DNA of 64,000 nucleotides from Nitratidesulfovibrio sp. SRB-5 (GCF_019931275.1 NZ_JAIOTY010000001.1:930001-994000), one strand, 5' to 3'; shown: positions 46,322 to 57,201, counted from the first letter of the stretch. Translations and numbers: made by a program. The notes: generated by a model not told the origin, from the sequence alone.

Positions 46322-47785
46322 ATGCTGCACCTGGATGCCGCCGCCGATGCGCCGCTCTACCGGCAGATCTACGACCAGTTGAAGCAGGACATCCTTTCCG
46401 GCGCACGGCCGCAGGGCATGCGCCTGCCGTCCATCCGTGCCCTGGCCCGCGATCTGCGCGTCGGAAGGAACACGGTGGAAAACGCCTACGCCCAACTGGT
46501 GCTGGAAGGGTACGTGTCGGTATTGCCGCGTTCCGGGTACCGGGTGAACGTGATCGAGCGCGACCTGCACGCAGCGGAAGGGCCTGCGGCGCAAGGATGC
46601 GAAAAGGCCGGGCACCGGGACGCGCCAGCCGCGCGACGCCCGGTGGACTATGATTTCCACTATGGCAATCTGGATGCCGCCACCTTTCCCTACGTCGTCT
46701 GGCGCAAGCTGCTGTTCGCGGTCATGGAGGAGGCGCGGACCGGGCGCATCGCCTCCGACGGCATGCACGTTTACGGCGATGCCCACGGCGACCTGCGCCT
46801 GCGGGCCGAACTGGCGGCCTACCTGTACCGCAGCCGGGGCGTGCGCTGCACCGCCGGACAGGTGGTCATGTGCAGCGGCCTGCAACCGTCGATCATGGCG
46901 GTGACGCGCCTGCTGCACCGCGAGTACGACGAAGTGGAGCAGGGGCCGCAGGTCGCCCTGGAAGACCCCGCCTACAACGGGGCCAGGCGGGCCTACGAGT
47001 GCTTCGGCTTTCGCACCGTTCCCATCCCCGTCAACGGCGACGGCATCGACGTGGCGGCGCTGCGCGCGTCGTCCGCGCGGGTGGTGCATATCGCCCCGTC
47101 GCACCAGTTTCCCACCGGCGCGGTAATGCCCATCTGCCGCCGCATGGAAGTCCTCAACTGGGCCACGGAGCACGGGGCGTGGATCGTGGAGGACGACTAC
47201 GACAGCGAGCTGCGCTACGACGGCAGGCCCATTCCCTCGTTGCAGTCCATCGACCGGCATGGTCGGGTCATCTACACGGGCACCTTTTCCAAAACCCTCT
47301 CGCCCGGCATGCGCATGTCGTACATGGTGCTGCCGGAACAACTGGCGGAAAGGTTCCGCACCGTATTCGCGGGGTTCCAGTGCACGGTGCCCTGGCTGGA
47401 GCAGGCCGTTCTGGCCCGCTTCATGGCCGAAGGCCACTGGGAGCGGCACCTGCGGCGCATCTGCCTGGCCAAGAAGCGCAAGCACGACGTCTTCGTGGGT
47501 ACGGCCACCCGCCTGATGGGCGATGGGGTGCGCATCCACGGGCACAACGCGGGACTGCACCTGCTGCTGGAGGTGCCCGGCGGGCCGGGCGAGGCCGCGC
47601 TGGTGGAACGGGCGGCGGCGCACGGGGTGCGGGTGTACCCGGCGTCACCGTTCTGGGCCGATGCGCGGCGGTATCCGGGCAACTGCCTGTTCATCGGGTA
47701 CGGCATGCTGTCCGAGGCGGACATTGCGGCGGCCCTGGAGCGGTTGCGGCAGGCGTGGTTTCCCGCCGCCGCATTGCGGGGTTGA
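46322..47785 (+). CDS. MocR/PdxR-family transcriptional regulator (GntR plus aminotransferase domain)
   Basis: Protein of 487 residues. The N-terminal GntR-type winged helix (residues 1-75: PLYRQIYDQLKQDILSG, LPSIRALARDLRVGRNTVENAY) is joined by a linker to a fold-type I aminotransferase-like domain (about 100-480). PLP-binding Lys is in YTGTFSKTLSPGMRMSYM, and EDDYDSELRYDGRP is the cofactor-ring contact. Such proteins sense PLP and regulate B6 or amino-acid genes. It is divergent from the PPOX-like gene. The ATG at 46322 has GGGAG upstream. Confidence 0.92.
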   Translation: MLHLDAAADAPLYRQIYDQLKQDILSGARPQGMRLPSIRALARDLRVGRNTVENAYAQLVLEGYVSVLPRSGYRVNVIERDLHAAEGPAAQGCEKAGHRDAPAARRPVDYDFHYGNLDAATFPYVVWRKLLFAVMEEARTGRIASDGMHVYGDAHGDLRLRAELAAYLYRSRGVRCTAGQVVMCSGLQPSIMAVTRLLHREYDEVEQGPQVALEDPAYNGARRAYECFGFRTVPIPVNGDGIDVAALRASSARVVHIAPSHQFPTGAVMPICRRMEVLNWATEHGAWIVEDDYDSELRYDGRPIPSLQSIDRHGRVIYTGTFSKTLSPGMRMSYMVLPEQLAERFRTVFAGFQCTVPWLEQAVLARFMAEGHWERHLRRICLAKKRKHDVFVGTATRLMGDGVRIHGHNAGLHLLLEVPGGPGEAALVERAAAHGVRVYPASPFWADARRYPGNCLFIGYGMLSEADIAAALERLRQAWFPAAALRG

Positions 47786-47893
47786 CGCGGCGTCCGCCGT
47801 TCGTAAGATGCGCAAGCGACTTCCTGACTTCTCCGGGGTGGCGGCATCCCGCCCGGCGGGCCCGCGCCACCCACGCTTACCCAAGGAGGGCAC

Positions 47894-48706
47894 ATGCCCC
47901 ATACCGAACATGTGCAGCAGATATGGCGCAACGTGGACGCCGTGCGGCGTCAGGCGCCGCTGGTACACAGCATCACCAACTTCGTGGTCATGAACGTTAC
48001 CGCCAACGCGCTGCTTGCCGCCGGGGCCTCGCCCATCATGGCCCACGCGCGCGAGGAGATGGCGGAACTGGTGAACATCGTCTCCGCGCTGGTGCTGAAC
48101 ATAGGCACCCTGAGCGCGCCGTGGATCGACAGCATGTTCCTGGCCGGGGTCGCCGCGCGCGATCGGGGCATACCCGTGGTGCTCGACCCGGTGGGGGCGG
48201 GCGCGTCCACCCTGCGCACCACCACCGCCGCGCAGCTCACGGAGCGGGTGCGCCCGGCCATCGTGCGCGGCAACGGCTCGGAAATCATGGCCCTGGCCGG
48301 TGCGGCGGGGGCCACGCGCGGGGTGGATTCCACCCGTGATGCGCACGCTGCCGCCGATTCCGCGCGGGCCTTGTCGCGTCGCCACCATTGCGTCACCGTG
48401 GTCAGCGGCCCGGTGGACCTGGTCACCGACGGCGACGAGGTGGTGCTGATCACCGGCGGGCATGAACTGATGCCCCGCGTCACCGGCATGGGCTGCACCG
48501 CCACGGTGCTGGTGGCCGCCCACGCCGCCGTGGCCGCCAGCCCGCTGGAAGGCGCGGTGAGCGGCATGGCCGCCATGGCCGCCGCCGGGAGCATGGCGGC
48601 GGAGCGTGCCGCCGGACCGGGCAGCTTTGCCATGCATTTCATCGACGCCCTGTACGCCCTGTCGGAAGCGGACATCCGCGCCCGCGTGCGGGTGGGCCGA
48701 CCGTGA
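47894..48706 (+). CDS. thiM: Hydroxyethylthiazole kinase ThiM
   Basis: Salvages the thiazole half of thiamine by phosphorylation. 270 residues. The N-terminal HSITNFVVMNVTANALLAAGASPIMA binds the substrate. VVLDPVGAGAS is the ribokinase-like phosphate loop, and the late motif GMGCTATVLVAA holds the conserved Gly-Cys/anion hole. The start has AAGGAGG upstream. The stop overlaps thiE. No TPP-riboswitch pattern (CTGAGA, then ACCTGAT) is seen in the 108 bases upstream. Confidence 0.95.
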   Translation: MPHTEHVQQIWRNVDAVRRQAPLVHSITNFVVMNVTANALLAAGASPIMAHAREEMAELVNIVSALVLNIGTLSAPWIDSMFLAGVAARDRGIPVVLDPVGAGASTLRTTTAAQLTERVRPAIVRGNGSEIMALAGAAGATRGVDSTRDAHAAADSARALSRRHHCVTVVSGPVDLVTDGDEVVLITGGHELMPRVTGMGCTATVLVAAHAAVAASPLEGAVSGMAAMAAAGSMAAERAAGPGSFAMHFIDALYALSEADIRARVRVGRP

Positions 48707-49353
48707 GCGCCATGCGGCGGAATGCGGATTACGGGGTGTATCTGGTGACCGACCGCACACTATGCCGGGGCCGCGCCCTGACCGACGTGGTGGCTGCGGC
48801 GGTGGCGGGTGGCGTGACCGTGGTGCAGTTGCGCGAAAAACACGTGGACACGCGCGAATTCGTGGAACTGGCCCGCGCGCTGAAGGCGCTGCTGGCCCCG
48901 CGCGGCGTGCCCCTGCTGATCAACGACAGGGTGGACGTGGCCCTGGCCTGCGTGGCCGACGGCGTGCACGTGGGGCAGGGCGACATGCATCCCGCCGACG
49001 TGCGTGCGTTGCTGGGGCATTCGGCCCTTGTGGGGCTTTCCGTGGAGACCATGGACCAGGTGCGCGAGGCGGAAACGCTGGATGTGGACTATCTGGGGGT
49101 GAGCCCGGTGTTTGCCACGGCCACCAAGACGGATACCGCGCCGCCGTGGGGGCTGGACGGGCTGGCCCGGTTGCGCGCCGCCACGGGGCGCACGCTGGTG
49201 GCAATCGGCGGCATCGGCCCGGCCAACGCGGCCTCGGTGCTGGCGGCAGGGGCCGACGGCCTGGCCGTGGTTTCCGCCCTGTGCGCGGCGGATGACCCGG
49301 GGCGGGCGGCGGAGGAACTGCGCGGATCGGTGCGCGCCGTGCGCGGCTGGTAG
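48703..49353 (+). CDS. thiE: Thiamine-phosphate synthase ThiE
   Basis: Joins HMP-PP and thiazole phosphate. TIM-barrel of 216 residues. Motifs are VYLVTDRTLC, VQLREKHVDTREF, LLINDRVDVALACVADGVHVGQGDM, YLGVSPVFATATKTD and IGGIGPANAASVLAAGADGLAVVSAL, covering both pyrophosphate and thiazole-phosphate sites. The GTG at 48703 overlaps the thiM stop; an ATG at 48712 is the alternative start. With thiM it forms a salvage pair. Confidence 0.95.
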   Translation: MSAMRRNADYGVYLVTDRTLCRGRALTDVVAAAVAGGVTVVQLREKHVDTREFVELARALKALLAPRGVPLLINDRVDVALACVADGVHVGQGDMHPADVRALLGHSALVGLSVETMDQVREAETLDVDYLGVSPVFATATKTDTAPPWGLDGLARLRAATGRTLVAIGGIGPANAASVLAAGADGLAVVSALCAADDPGRAAEELRGSVRAVRGW

Positions 49354-49579
49354 GCGGTCATCAGGTGTGTGGGCGACCGCTTCTGGAGATGCCCGCCGTT
49401 GCGTGTGGCAGTCGGGGGCGGTGCAGGCGGCGTGTGCCGCAACTCCGGTAATTGACCGGAGGATGGCGATTGTCCGGGCGTTGGCTGTCCCGGCTTTTGC
49501 CCATGGTGGGAATGGTGAGCGGGACGTGTCGTCCGGTTGGGCGACGCGGCCTTGGTGGCGGATAACGCAAGGAGGAGCC

Positions 49580-49915
49580 ATGCGCATTGCCGTGGCGGCG
49601 GACGGGCCCCGGCCCGACAGCAACGTGGAGCCGGTGTTTGGCCGGGCGGAATGGTTCGTGGTGACGGATACGGAAACCGAGGGCGTCATTGCCGTGCGCA
49701 ACGCGCACCGCGACGACCGCGAGGATGCCGGGCGCTCTGTGGCGCAGCTGCTTTCCGCCGCGCGGGCCACGGTGGTGCTGTGCGGCGAGTGCGGCCCCAA
49801 GGCGCGGCTGGCCCTGGCCGATGCGGGCATTGAGGTGCTGGCGGCCAGCAGCGGGCTGGTCAGCGATGCCGTGGCCCGGTATCGGGAACTTGTCGGTAGC
49901 GTCCCGCAGCAGTAA
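49580..49915 (+). CDS. NifX/NifB-associated domain protein (dinitrogenase iron-molybdenum cofactor type)
   Basis: Single NifX-like domain of 111 residues with an RNase H-like fold: MRIAVAADGPRPDSNVEPVFGRAEWFVV, VVLCGECGPKARLALADAGIEVL. Such small proteins bind iron-sulfur-molybdenum clusters or cluster precursors and are common in sulfate reducers without nitrogenase genes nearby. A single Cys pair (CGEC) could bind metal. The ATG at 49580 has AAGGAGGA upstream. It stands alone on the plus strand. Confidence 0.88.
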   Translation: MRIAVAADGPRPDSNVEPVFGRAEWFVVTDTETEGVIAVRNAHRDDREDAGRSVAQLLSAARATVVLCGECGPKARLALADAGIEVLAASSGLVSDAVARYRELVGSVPQQ

Positions 49916-50014
49916 GTGCGATAGTTACAAGGTTTTTCACCCTCGGAGCGTCGCGGCATCCCGCCATTGGCGACGTCATCCGGAAGGCTCCCGGTAAGCC
50001 CGGCACCGGGTCGT

Positions 50015-50779
50015 CTACGAGAAGACGAACTGCTCCGTCTCCACGCCGCCGGTATCCACCCCGAAGGCGCGCAGTTCATCCAGCACGTGCTGCTGCATGG
50101 GGCCGGGCCCGCACAGGTAGAACGAGGCCGTGGCCGACTGCACGTGGCGGGCCAGCATGTCGCGCGAGATGTGTCCTTTTTCGAAGAACACGGCGGGCAG
50201 TTTCTGGTCGGCGTAGTGGTGCGGGTTCGTCTCGCGCGTGAGCACGTGCACCACGGTCAGGTCCAGCCGCCGGGTCATGGCTTCCAGTTCCTCGGCGGCA
50301 AAGGCGTCGCCATAGGTCTTGTTGGACCAGAACAGCACCACCCGGTTGGCCGCCCCCGCCTGGTCGAAGCTGCGCAGCACGCTGAGAAACGGCGTGATGC
50401 CAACCCCGCCCGCGATGAGCACGATCTGCTCCTGCCGTTCGATGTCGCGGCAAAACACCCCGTAGGGCCCGGCGCAGTGCACCTCGTCGCCGTCGCGCAG
50501 GCCCGGCACCAGTTCCGACGTGAAGCGCCCCTTGCCCCGGATGGTCAGGCGCACGGTTTCGCCGGGCGCGGCGGCGATGGTGAAGGGGTGGGCATCGCTC
50601 CAGCCGTCCTCTTCCATCACCCGCAGGGTGGCGAACTGCCCCGGGCGAAAGGTGCGGAAGCGCTCGTCGTCGCCCGTGTCGATGTACACGGAGGTGGTGT
50701 TGTCGTCCTCGCGCACGGTGCGCAGGATGCGGGCCTTGCGGCCCTTGGGATCATTGGAGGTGCCGGAATCGTCGCTCAT
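50015..50779 (-). CDS. FAD/NAD(P)-binding oxidoreductase (ferredoxin-NADP reductase superfamily)
   Basis: Flavin reductase of 254 residues. The FAD-binding beta-barrel (about 15-105) contains FRPGQFATLRV and the flavin motif HPFTIAAAPGE. The NAD(P) domain (about 115-245) contains IAGGVGITPFLSVLRSF and the C-terminal FYLCGPGPMQQHVLDELRAFGV. It lacks a 2Fe-2S domain and membrane segments, so it is a soluble electron-transfer module, close to ferric-reductase C-terminal domains. Its partner is unknown. The ATG at 50779 has GGGAG upstream. Confidence 0.9.
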   Translation of the reverse strand: MSDDSGTSNDPKGRKARILRTVREDDNTTSVYIDTGDDERFRTFRPGQFATLRVMEEDGWSDAHPFTIAAAPGETVRLTIRGKGRFTSELVPGLRDGDEVHCAGPYGVFCRDIERQEQIVLIAGGVGITPFLSVLRSFDQAGAANRVVLFWSNKTYGDAFAAEELEAMTRRLDLTVVHVLTRETNPHHYADQKLPAVFFEKGHISRDMLARHVQSATASFYLCGPGPMQQHVLDELRAFGVDTGGVETEQFVFS

Positions 50780-51103
50780 GTGTCGCTCCCTGGGGGGTGC
50801 AGGCGGTGGGTGCAGACGGTGCGGTGGCCGACCGGATGGTCGGCAGCCTGCCCGCAGTTTCGCCCATGGCGGCGGGCATGACAAGCGGGATGCGCAAAGT
50901 GGGGCGTAAATATCACCGCCGGATGGTGCATTGCCCGGCAGCCTCCGTCTGGCAACCCTCGTTTGGCAGGCCCGACCGGCGAGCCCCGCTCGGCAGGCCA
51001 TGGCGGGTGCTTCCTGGGGGGCCCGGGGTGCGCCGGGACACGACGGGACACGACGAGACACGACGGGGTGCCCCGGCCGGTTCCGGTCACGTCCCGCACG
51101 GGT
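50780..51103. other. Intergenic region, 324 bp, with 10-bp tandem repeat
   Basis: Between two minus-strand genes. It contains three copies of a 10-bp unit (gggacacgac, at about 51035-51067) and GC-rich spacer. The promoter of the oxidoreductase should be here but is not recognisable. Confidence 0.5.
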
Positions 51104-52897
<1,794 letters not shown>

Positions 52898-52988
52898 GGG
52901 AGCCTCGGAGATTGGGCGGATTGCGGGCAGGCGATCATTCCGTGGCGTGCCTGCTGTTCAGTTGCCGCGTGGGGTACGAACGTCGTTT

Positions 52989-53030
52989 ACGATATATCGT
53001 TACGAAATTTCGTCAACAACGAAATTTCGT
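52989..53030. promoter_or_regulatory. Three tandem 12-bp palindromic operators
   Basis: acgatatatcgt (52989-53000), acgaaatttcgt (53002-53013) and acgaaatttcgt (53019-53030). Each is a perfect palindrome, the last two are identical, and they sit in an AT-rich island in GC-rich DNA. Start-to-start spacings are 13 and 17 bp. They lie about 92 bp upstream of the sigma-54 activator start. Confidence 0.85.
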
Positions 53031-53211
53031 TGAGGGGGCGCTGGACATTGCACTCGGCAAACCCTTGCCAGCCGTGGAACGCGGCCTTTTCACCCGTCTG
53101 GCACGGGTTGTGCTTTATAACGCCATGAAAGACGGTGCTGCCGTTCTTTTCGGTGCCGAGTCCGTGCATTCCCTCGTGCCCGGACTTATGATTCAGTCGC
53201 TTCATTCCGAC

Positions 53212-53242
53212 AAAGCCCCGGTGTTCCCCTCACCGGGGTTTT
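53212..53242 (+). terminator. Orphan Rho-independent terminator
   Basis: Stem ccccggtg/caccgggg extended by AAAG and TTTT flanks, with a 7-base loop and a T-run on the plus strand (the flanks also allow minus-strand use). There is no annotated gene upstream on the plus strand. Confidence 0.8.
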
Positions 53243-53518
53243 GGCATTTTCGGTATCCTGCAATTGTTTCAGGGGATAGCTGTTTGCGTCGGCAGGTGCG
53301 TGTGCCAATTGGCGTGCCAATCCGCCAGCCGGACCGCGCCAGACATGCTCCGGGCCAGTTTCGGGCCAGTTCCGGGGAGGTTCCGGGCCTGCTCCGGCGC
53401 AGACAGAGCTCCCTCGCTCCCCTGCGGTGACGCTTGATTGCGCGGACAGCCTCGCCCGCCGGGCTGCCGGGCGCGGGTATTTGCGTCCGGTGGCAATTGG
53501 CGTATGTGAAAGGCGTCA

Positions 53519-54652
53519 GTGGATGATCCCGTGTCCGATATCTTTTCGGGGGGTGCTGTGTCGCAGGCGATGGGATTGGAAACGCAGGGCGGTTGCGCCC
53601 GCGATGTGCAGGAGATAGCCGAGGAGGCCGTGGCGCGGCGGTTCCGGCTTTCCGGTACGGCGCACCCGCTGTTGGTGCTGCTGCGGCGCAGGGCGGTGGA
53701 GGCGCTGGCCCGGACACTGTGCGCCGGTGCTTCGTGCGAATTGCCCGCCCCGCGCATGCCCCTGCCGCCAGAGGTGATCCACGAGGCCCACAGCGGCCTG
53801 GCCCCCGGCGACCTGGACGGGTTGGCCGAGCGCGCCCGCCTGCCCGCCCTGCCGCAGGTGTTTCTGGAATTGCAGCACGCCATGGAGCGCGAGGAACCCT
53901 CGTACGAGGAACTTGCGGCCATCATTTCCAAGGATCCGCGTCTGGCCGCCTCGCTGCTGCGGCTGGTCAACGGGCCGCTGTTCGGCTTTCGGGCACCGGT
54001 GGAAACGGTGAGCCGGGCGGTGGCGGCGGCGGGCACCCGCCGGGTGACCTCGCTGGCCCTGGGTACCTTTGTGCTGGGGCTGTTTCGCGAGCGCCCTCCC
54101 CACGTGGTCAACCTGCACGATTTCTGGCTGCATTCGGTGGCCACCGCGCTCATGGCGCGGGCTCTGGCCACCCGCATGGGCCGCGACGATCCGGAACGCT
54201 ATTTCGTGGCGGGGCTGCTGCACGACATCGGCTGGCTGGCCATTTGCGCCGTGTGGCCCGCCGGGGCGGAACGGGTGCTGGACCGTTGCCGCGATCAGGG
54301 GGAAAGCCTGACCGTGGCGGAGCGGGCGGAACTGGGCATGACCCACGGCGAAATGGGCGCGGCGCTGCTGCGGCGCTGGAATCTGCCGCCCGTGCTGGTG
54401 AATGCGGTGCAGGCACATCATGATCCGTCCACGTTCCCGGCCAGTGACGAGGCCCTGCTGGTGCACCTGGCCGACGAGGCGGTGAAGGCCTTCGGCATTG
54501 GCGGCACCGGCGACGATTGCGTGCAGCCGCTGGATGCGGATGCCCTGGCCGCGCTGCCCATTTCGGCGCACGATCTGGACGCCGCCTGCGAGGTGCTGCT
54601 GGAAGGTGTGGACGAGATGTACGCCGTGCTGGGGGCCGGAGTCAGGAGCTGA
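53519..54652 (+). CDS. HDOD domain protein
   Basis: Protein of 377 residues carrying an HDOD signalling domain (about 95-300): ALPQVFLELQHAMEREEPSYEELAAIISKDP, LLRLVNGPLFGF, then FVAGLLHDIGWLAI with an HD pair typical of the degenerate phosphohydrolase fold. HDOD proteins act in regulation of chemotaxis, motility or stress, often without catalysis. The first 90 residues match no domain I know. The start is a GTG at 53519 with AAAGG upstream. It stands alone. Confidence 0.85.
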   Translation: MDDPVSDIFSGGAVSQAMGLETQGGCARDVQEIAEEAVARRFRLSGTAHPLLVLLRRRAVEALARTLCAGASCELPAPRMPLPPEVIHEAHSGLAPGDLDGLAERARLPALPQVFLELQHAMEREEPSYEELAAIISKDPRLAASLLRLVNGPLFGFRAPVETVSRAVAAAGTRRVTSLALGTFVLGLFRERPPHVVNLHDFWLHSVATALMARALATRMGRDDPERYFVAGLLHDIGWLAICAVWPAGAERVLDRCRDQGESLTVAERAELGMTHGEMGAALLRRWNLPPVLVNAVQAHHDPSTFPASDEALLVHLADEAVKAFGIGGTGDDCVQPLDADALAALPISAHDLDAACEVLLEGVDEMYAVLGAGVRS

Positions 54653-54797
54653 CCCGGCGCGGGGGTACATGCCCTCTGCGCGACAGGCACGGCACACGAT
54701 GAGCCGTCCGGTGCGCTGTCCGGTTCACTGCTTGGGGCGTGTCTGCCGGGATGCCCGCCTGTCCGTTTTTCGATGCCCGCCGATGTCCATCGGTGCC

Positions 54798-54833
54798 TGA
54801 TCCGCCCACTCCCGCACGGGGATGGGCGGATCA
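54798..54833. terminator. Hairpin overlapping the CotH-like stop codon
   Basis: Perfect 11-bp inverted repeat tgatccgccca/tgggcggatca with a 14-base loop, between the convergent HDOD and CotH-like genes. It lacks a T-run, so termination strength is uncertain. Confidence 0.4.
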
Positions 54834-56510
54834 GCCGTTTGCGCAGACGGCGCGGATGTGCAGGGGGGAGTGCACGCTTACGTCCAGTTGGCCCGCCTCG
54901 CGGGGGACACCGTCCACCTCCCAGTGCAGTAGTCTGGCACAGCCTTCCGCAGGCGGAGCCACGGTAATCCGCTGCCCCTCGAAGTAGCGCCCGGTGTAGT
55001 CGGTGTAGTCGGATTCACCGTCGATGCGCACCGGTCCGGGGGCGTTTACCCGCACCGTATGCCAGCGGGGCGCCTTCAGGTCGCGCACGGTTTCTTCCAG
55101 CACCTCGTCGGCCCGGTTGGCCAGCAGGCGGCGGGCCAGGTCAAGGTCGAACATGGTGTTCCCCGCCTGGCGGTCCAGGGCTTCGTACCGGGCGAACAGT
55201 CGCTCGCGGGCCGCTTCGTTCAGGGTGTGGTTCAGCGCGTGGGTGACGAAATGCAGGAAAAAGTCGCGGAATTCCGGCGATTCTTCCCACAGCCGCAGGA
55301 ACAGGCGCATGCGCACGGCCTTTTTTTCGTCCATGGCGTATTTCCAGCCGGGGCGCTGGTCCAGCGGCCCGCCGGGAACAAGACGCTGGAAGGCCTCGTC
55401 CAGATCCCAGGCGATGTTGATCCAGCGCGGCTTGGGCTGGTTCTTGTCCAGCAGGAAGGCCCCCTGGTCCCAGTCGTTTTCGCCCATGTACACCGCGCCA
55501 AAGATGACGGCGCACATGCTGCGCATGTCCATACGGCGCTCGGCCTGCTGCATGGTCAGGGGGGCGGGCATCAGGCGGATCCACAGGTACAGTTCGCGCA
55601 GAGCGGCGAATTCCGCCCGGTCGTTGCCCTTGCGGATGGAGTAGAGCAGGAAGTTGTCGTGCCCCAGCCTGCGCTTCCAGTGGGCGTCGGCAATGTGCTC
55701 GCTGACCAGCGAAAGGCCCATGTCCTTGCCGTTCATCGAAAAGACGGCAGGCATGAACCGGGGTGTTTCCGCGCCCAGCATGCCCATGATGTCCAGCCCC
55801 AGCATGTTGATGAAGCCGGGGCTGGTGGTCTTTTCCTTGCGCAGCACCAGCCGTTTCAGCGAGCCTTCGGCATCGGGAAAGAACAGGTCGGCGGGCTGTG
55901 CGGAGGCGCCGTACGAACTACGGAAATAGAGGCGGTAGCCGATGCCGAGATGGCGCGAACCACCGCCGTGCAGGCGCAGACCCACGCCCGAGGCCATTTG
56001 TTCCTTGCCGTCGCGGTAGTAGACCACTGCTGCGGGATGTTCCCATTCCCGGCCGCGTTCCTTGGAATTGGCGACAATGCCCGATTGCGGGGCGCTCAGG
56101 TTGGCTTCATCGGTGCGCACGGCGAACACAGGCCAGCCGCTGGCCACCATGGCCGGGTCTGCGTCGCGGCGGGCCTGTTCCAGCAATGCCGAGGTGTGGG
56201 CCGTGTTTTCCGGGGCCATCGCGTGCACATCGGGCAGGCCCAGTTCCGTCAACAGGTGCCGCTTGCGGGGAGAGCCCAGCGAATCCTTGCCGGTGGCGAT
56301 GTGCAGCGACACGGCGCGGTACTGCCGGATGAAGGCCGAACGCTCCAGCAGCAGCCCGGCGCACAGCAGGGCGGCAACGAACAGCGCCGCCGCCCACAGC
56401 GGGATGCGGGGAGCGCCGGGGCCGTGGGGCACGCGGGGTGGGCCGGATGGCGGCGCCGTGCCGTCTCCCTGCGGCGGGCTATTGGGCCGCGTGGTCGAAA
56501 TAGACATTGA
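54831..56510 (-). CDS. CotH kinase-like protein, membrane-anchored
   Basis: Protein of 559 residues. A proline-rich cytoplasmic N-terminus is followed by one signal-anchor helix (IPLWAAALFVAALLCAGLLL, about 38-57). The extracytoplasmic part has the CotH atypical-kinase landmarks: GVGLRLHGGGSR, RLVLRKEKTTSPGF with a candidate ATP-binding Lys, and the metal-binding WINIAWDLDEAFQ, followed by a helical lobe. A C-terminal beta domain (about 475-559) has VAPPAEGCARLLHWEVDG. The ATG at 56510 overlaps the DUF4956 gene by 32 bp, so the two are coupled. CotH homologues phosphorylate or glutamylate surface proteins; the substrate here is unknown. Confidence 0.85.
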   Translation of the reverse strand, partial: SMSISTTRPNSPPQGDGTAPPSGPPRVPHGPGAPRIPLWAAALFVAALLCAGLLLERSAFIRQYRAVSLHIATGKDSLGSPRKRHLLTELGLPDVHAMAPENTAHTSALLEQARRDADPAMVASGWPVFAVRTDEANLSAPQSGIVANSKERGREWEHPAAVVYYRDGKEQMASGVGLRLHGGGSRHLGIGYRLYFRSSYGASAQPADLFFPDAEGSLKRLVLRKEKTTSPGFINMLGLDIMGMLGAETPRFMPAVFSMNGKDMGLSLVSEHIADAHWKRRLGHDNFLLYSIRKGNDRAEFAALRELYLWIRLMPAPLTMQQAERRMDMRSMCAVIFGAVYMGENDWDQGAFLLDKNQPKPRWINIAWDLDEAFQRLVPGGPLDQRPGWKYAMDEKKAVRMRLFLRLWEESPEFRDFFLHFVTHALNHTLNEAARERLFARYEALDRQAGNTMFDLDLARRLLANRADEVLEETVRDLKAPRWHTVRVNAPGPVRIDGESDYTDYTGRYFEGQRITVAPPAEGCARLLHWEVDGVPREAGQLDVSVHSPLHIRAVCANG

Positions 56511-57201
56511 TTTCCGCGCTGGGGGCAACGCCGCTGGCCAGTGTGGTCAGGCGTTGCACCAGGGGCTCGTCGGAACGGGCGAAGGTGGCGATGATGGTGC
56601 GCCGTTCGCCGTCACCTGAAATGCTGGCCACGGTCAGTTCCGGCAGGCTGTCGCGCAGGGCGGGCAGCAGGGCCGCATCGGCCTCGCGCTCGGTGGACGG
56701 GTAGGCGATGACCGCCGTGCCGCTGCGCCGCGCCACGCGGCCCCGCCGAAAGCGGTGCGCCACCGCCAGCCCTGCCGTGATCACGCCCAGGAACAGCGCC
56801 AGGATGACGATGTTCAGGGTGGCGCAGCAGATGGCCGTGGCGATGTTGACCATGATGAAGCCCACCTCTTCCGGCTCCTTGATGGGGGTACGGAAGCGGA
56901 TGATGGACAGGGCGCCCAGAAGGCCCAGGGACAGCGGCAGCGAGAACTGCACGCAGATGAAGATGGCGGTGATGGACGGCCCCAGCAGCAGGAAGCTGCG
57001 GTGCACCAGGCTGCCCGTGCCCCGGCTTTCGTAGAATCGCGAATACAGCAGCGCGGTGTACTGAGAGGTGAGCAGGGAGATGAGCAGGGCCAGCAGGAAG
57101 GTGCCCGCGCCGATGTCCGCAGCCTGCTTGGAGCCGAAGCCGGTGACGGATACCAGCGCCTGGTAGGCGCCGCCAAGAACTTCGAAGAGTGATTCAACCA
57201 T
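56479..57201 (-). CDS. DUF4956 membrane protein
   Basis: Protein of 240 residues. The N-terminal 140 residues have four hydrophobic segments and the DUF4956 signature LLGALSIIRFRTPIKEPEEVGFIM. A soluble C-terminal domain (about 150-240) has a ferredoxin-like feel (LPELTVASISGDGERRTIIATF). No biochemical function is established for the family. It lies between a VTC-domain gene and a CotH gene, an association also seen in other bacteria and suggestive of one system. Overlap with the CotH start indicates co-translation. Confidence 0.88.
   Translation of the reverse strand: MVESLFEVLGGAYQALVSVTGFGSKQAADIGAGTFLLALLISLLTSQYTALLYSRFYESRGTGSLVHRSFLLLGPSITAIFICVQFSLPLSLGLLGALSIIRFRTPIKEPEEVGFIMVNIATAICCATLNIVILALFLGVITAGLAVAHRFRRGRVARRSGTAVIAYPSTEREADAALLPALRDSLPELTVASISGDGERRTIIATFARSDEPLVQRLTTLASGVAPSAEINVYFDHAAQ

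Larger units (their letters stand above)
52898..53518. other. Intergenic region, 621 bp
   Basis: Lies between the sigma-54 activator (minus) and the HDOD gene (plus). It holds three tandem palindromes (52989-53030), then about 180 bp without a convincing coding frame, then a strong terminator (53212-53242). This pattern suggests a small non-coding transcript. From 53243 to the HDOD start I see nothing definite. Confidence 0.5.

Noticed and set aside
47786-47893. Possible TPP riboswitch before thiM
   Set aside because: CTGAGA and ACCTGAT-type consensus strings are missing; only generic GC-rich stems are seen.
52987-53205. 72-residue minus-strand frame starting near the palindromes
   Set aside because: No ribosome site, no recognisable features, and its 3' end runs through the operator array. 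Treated as non-coding.
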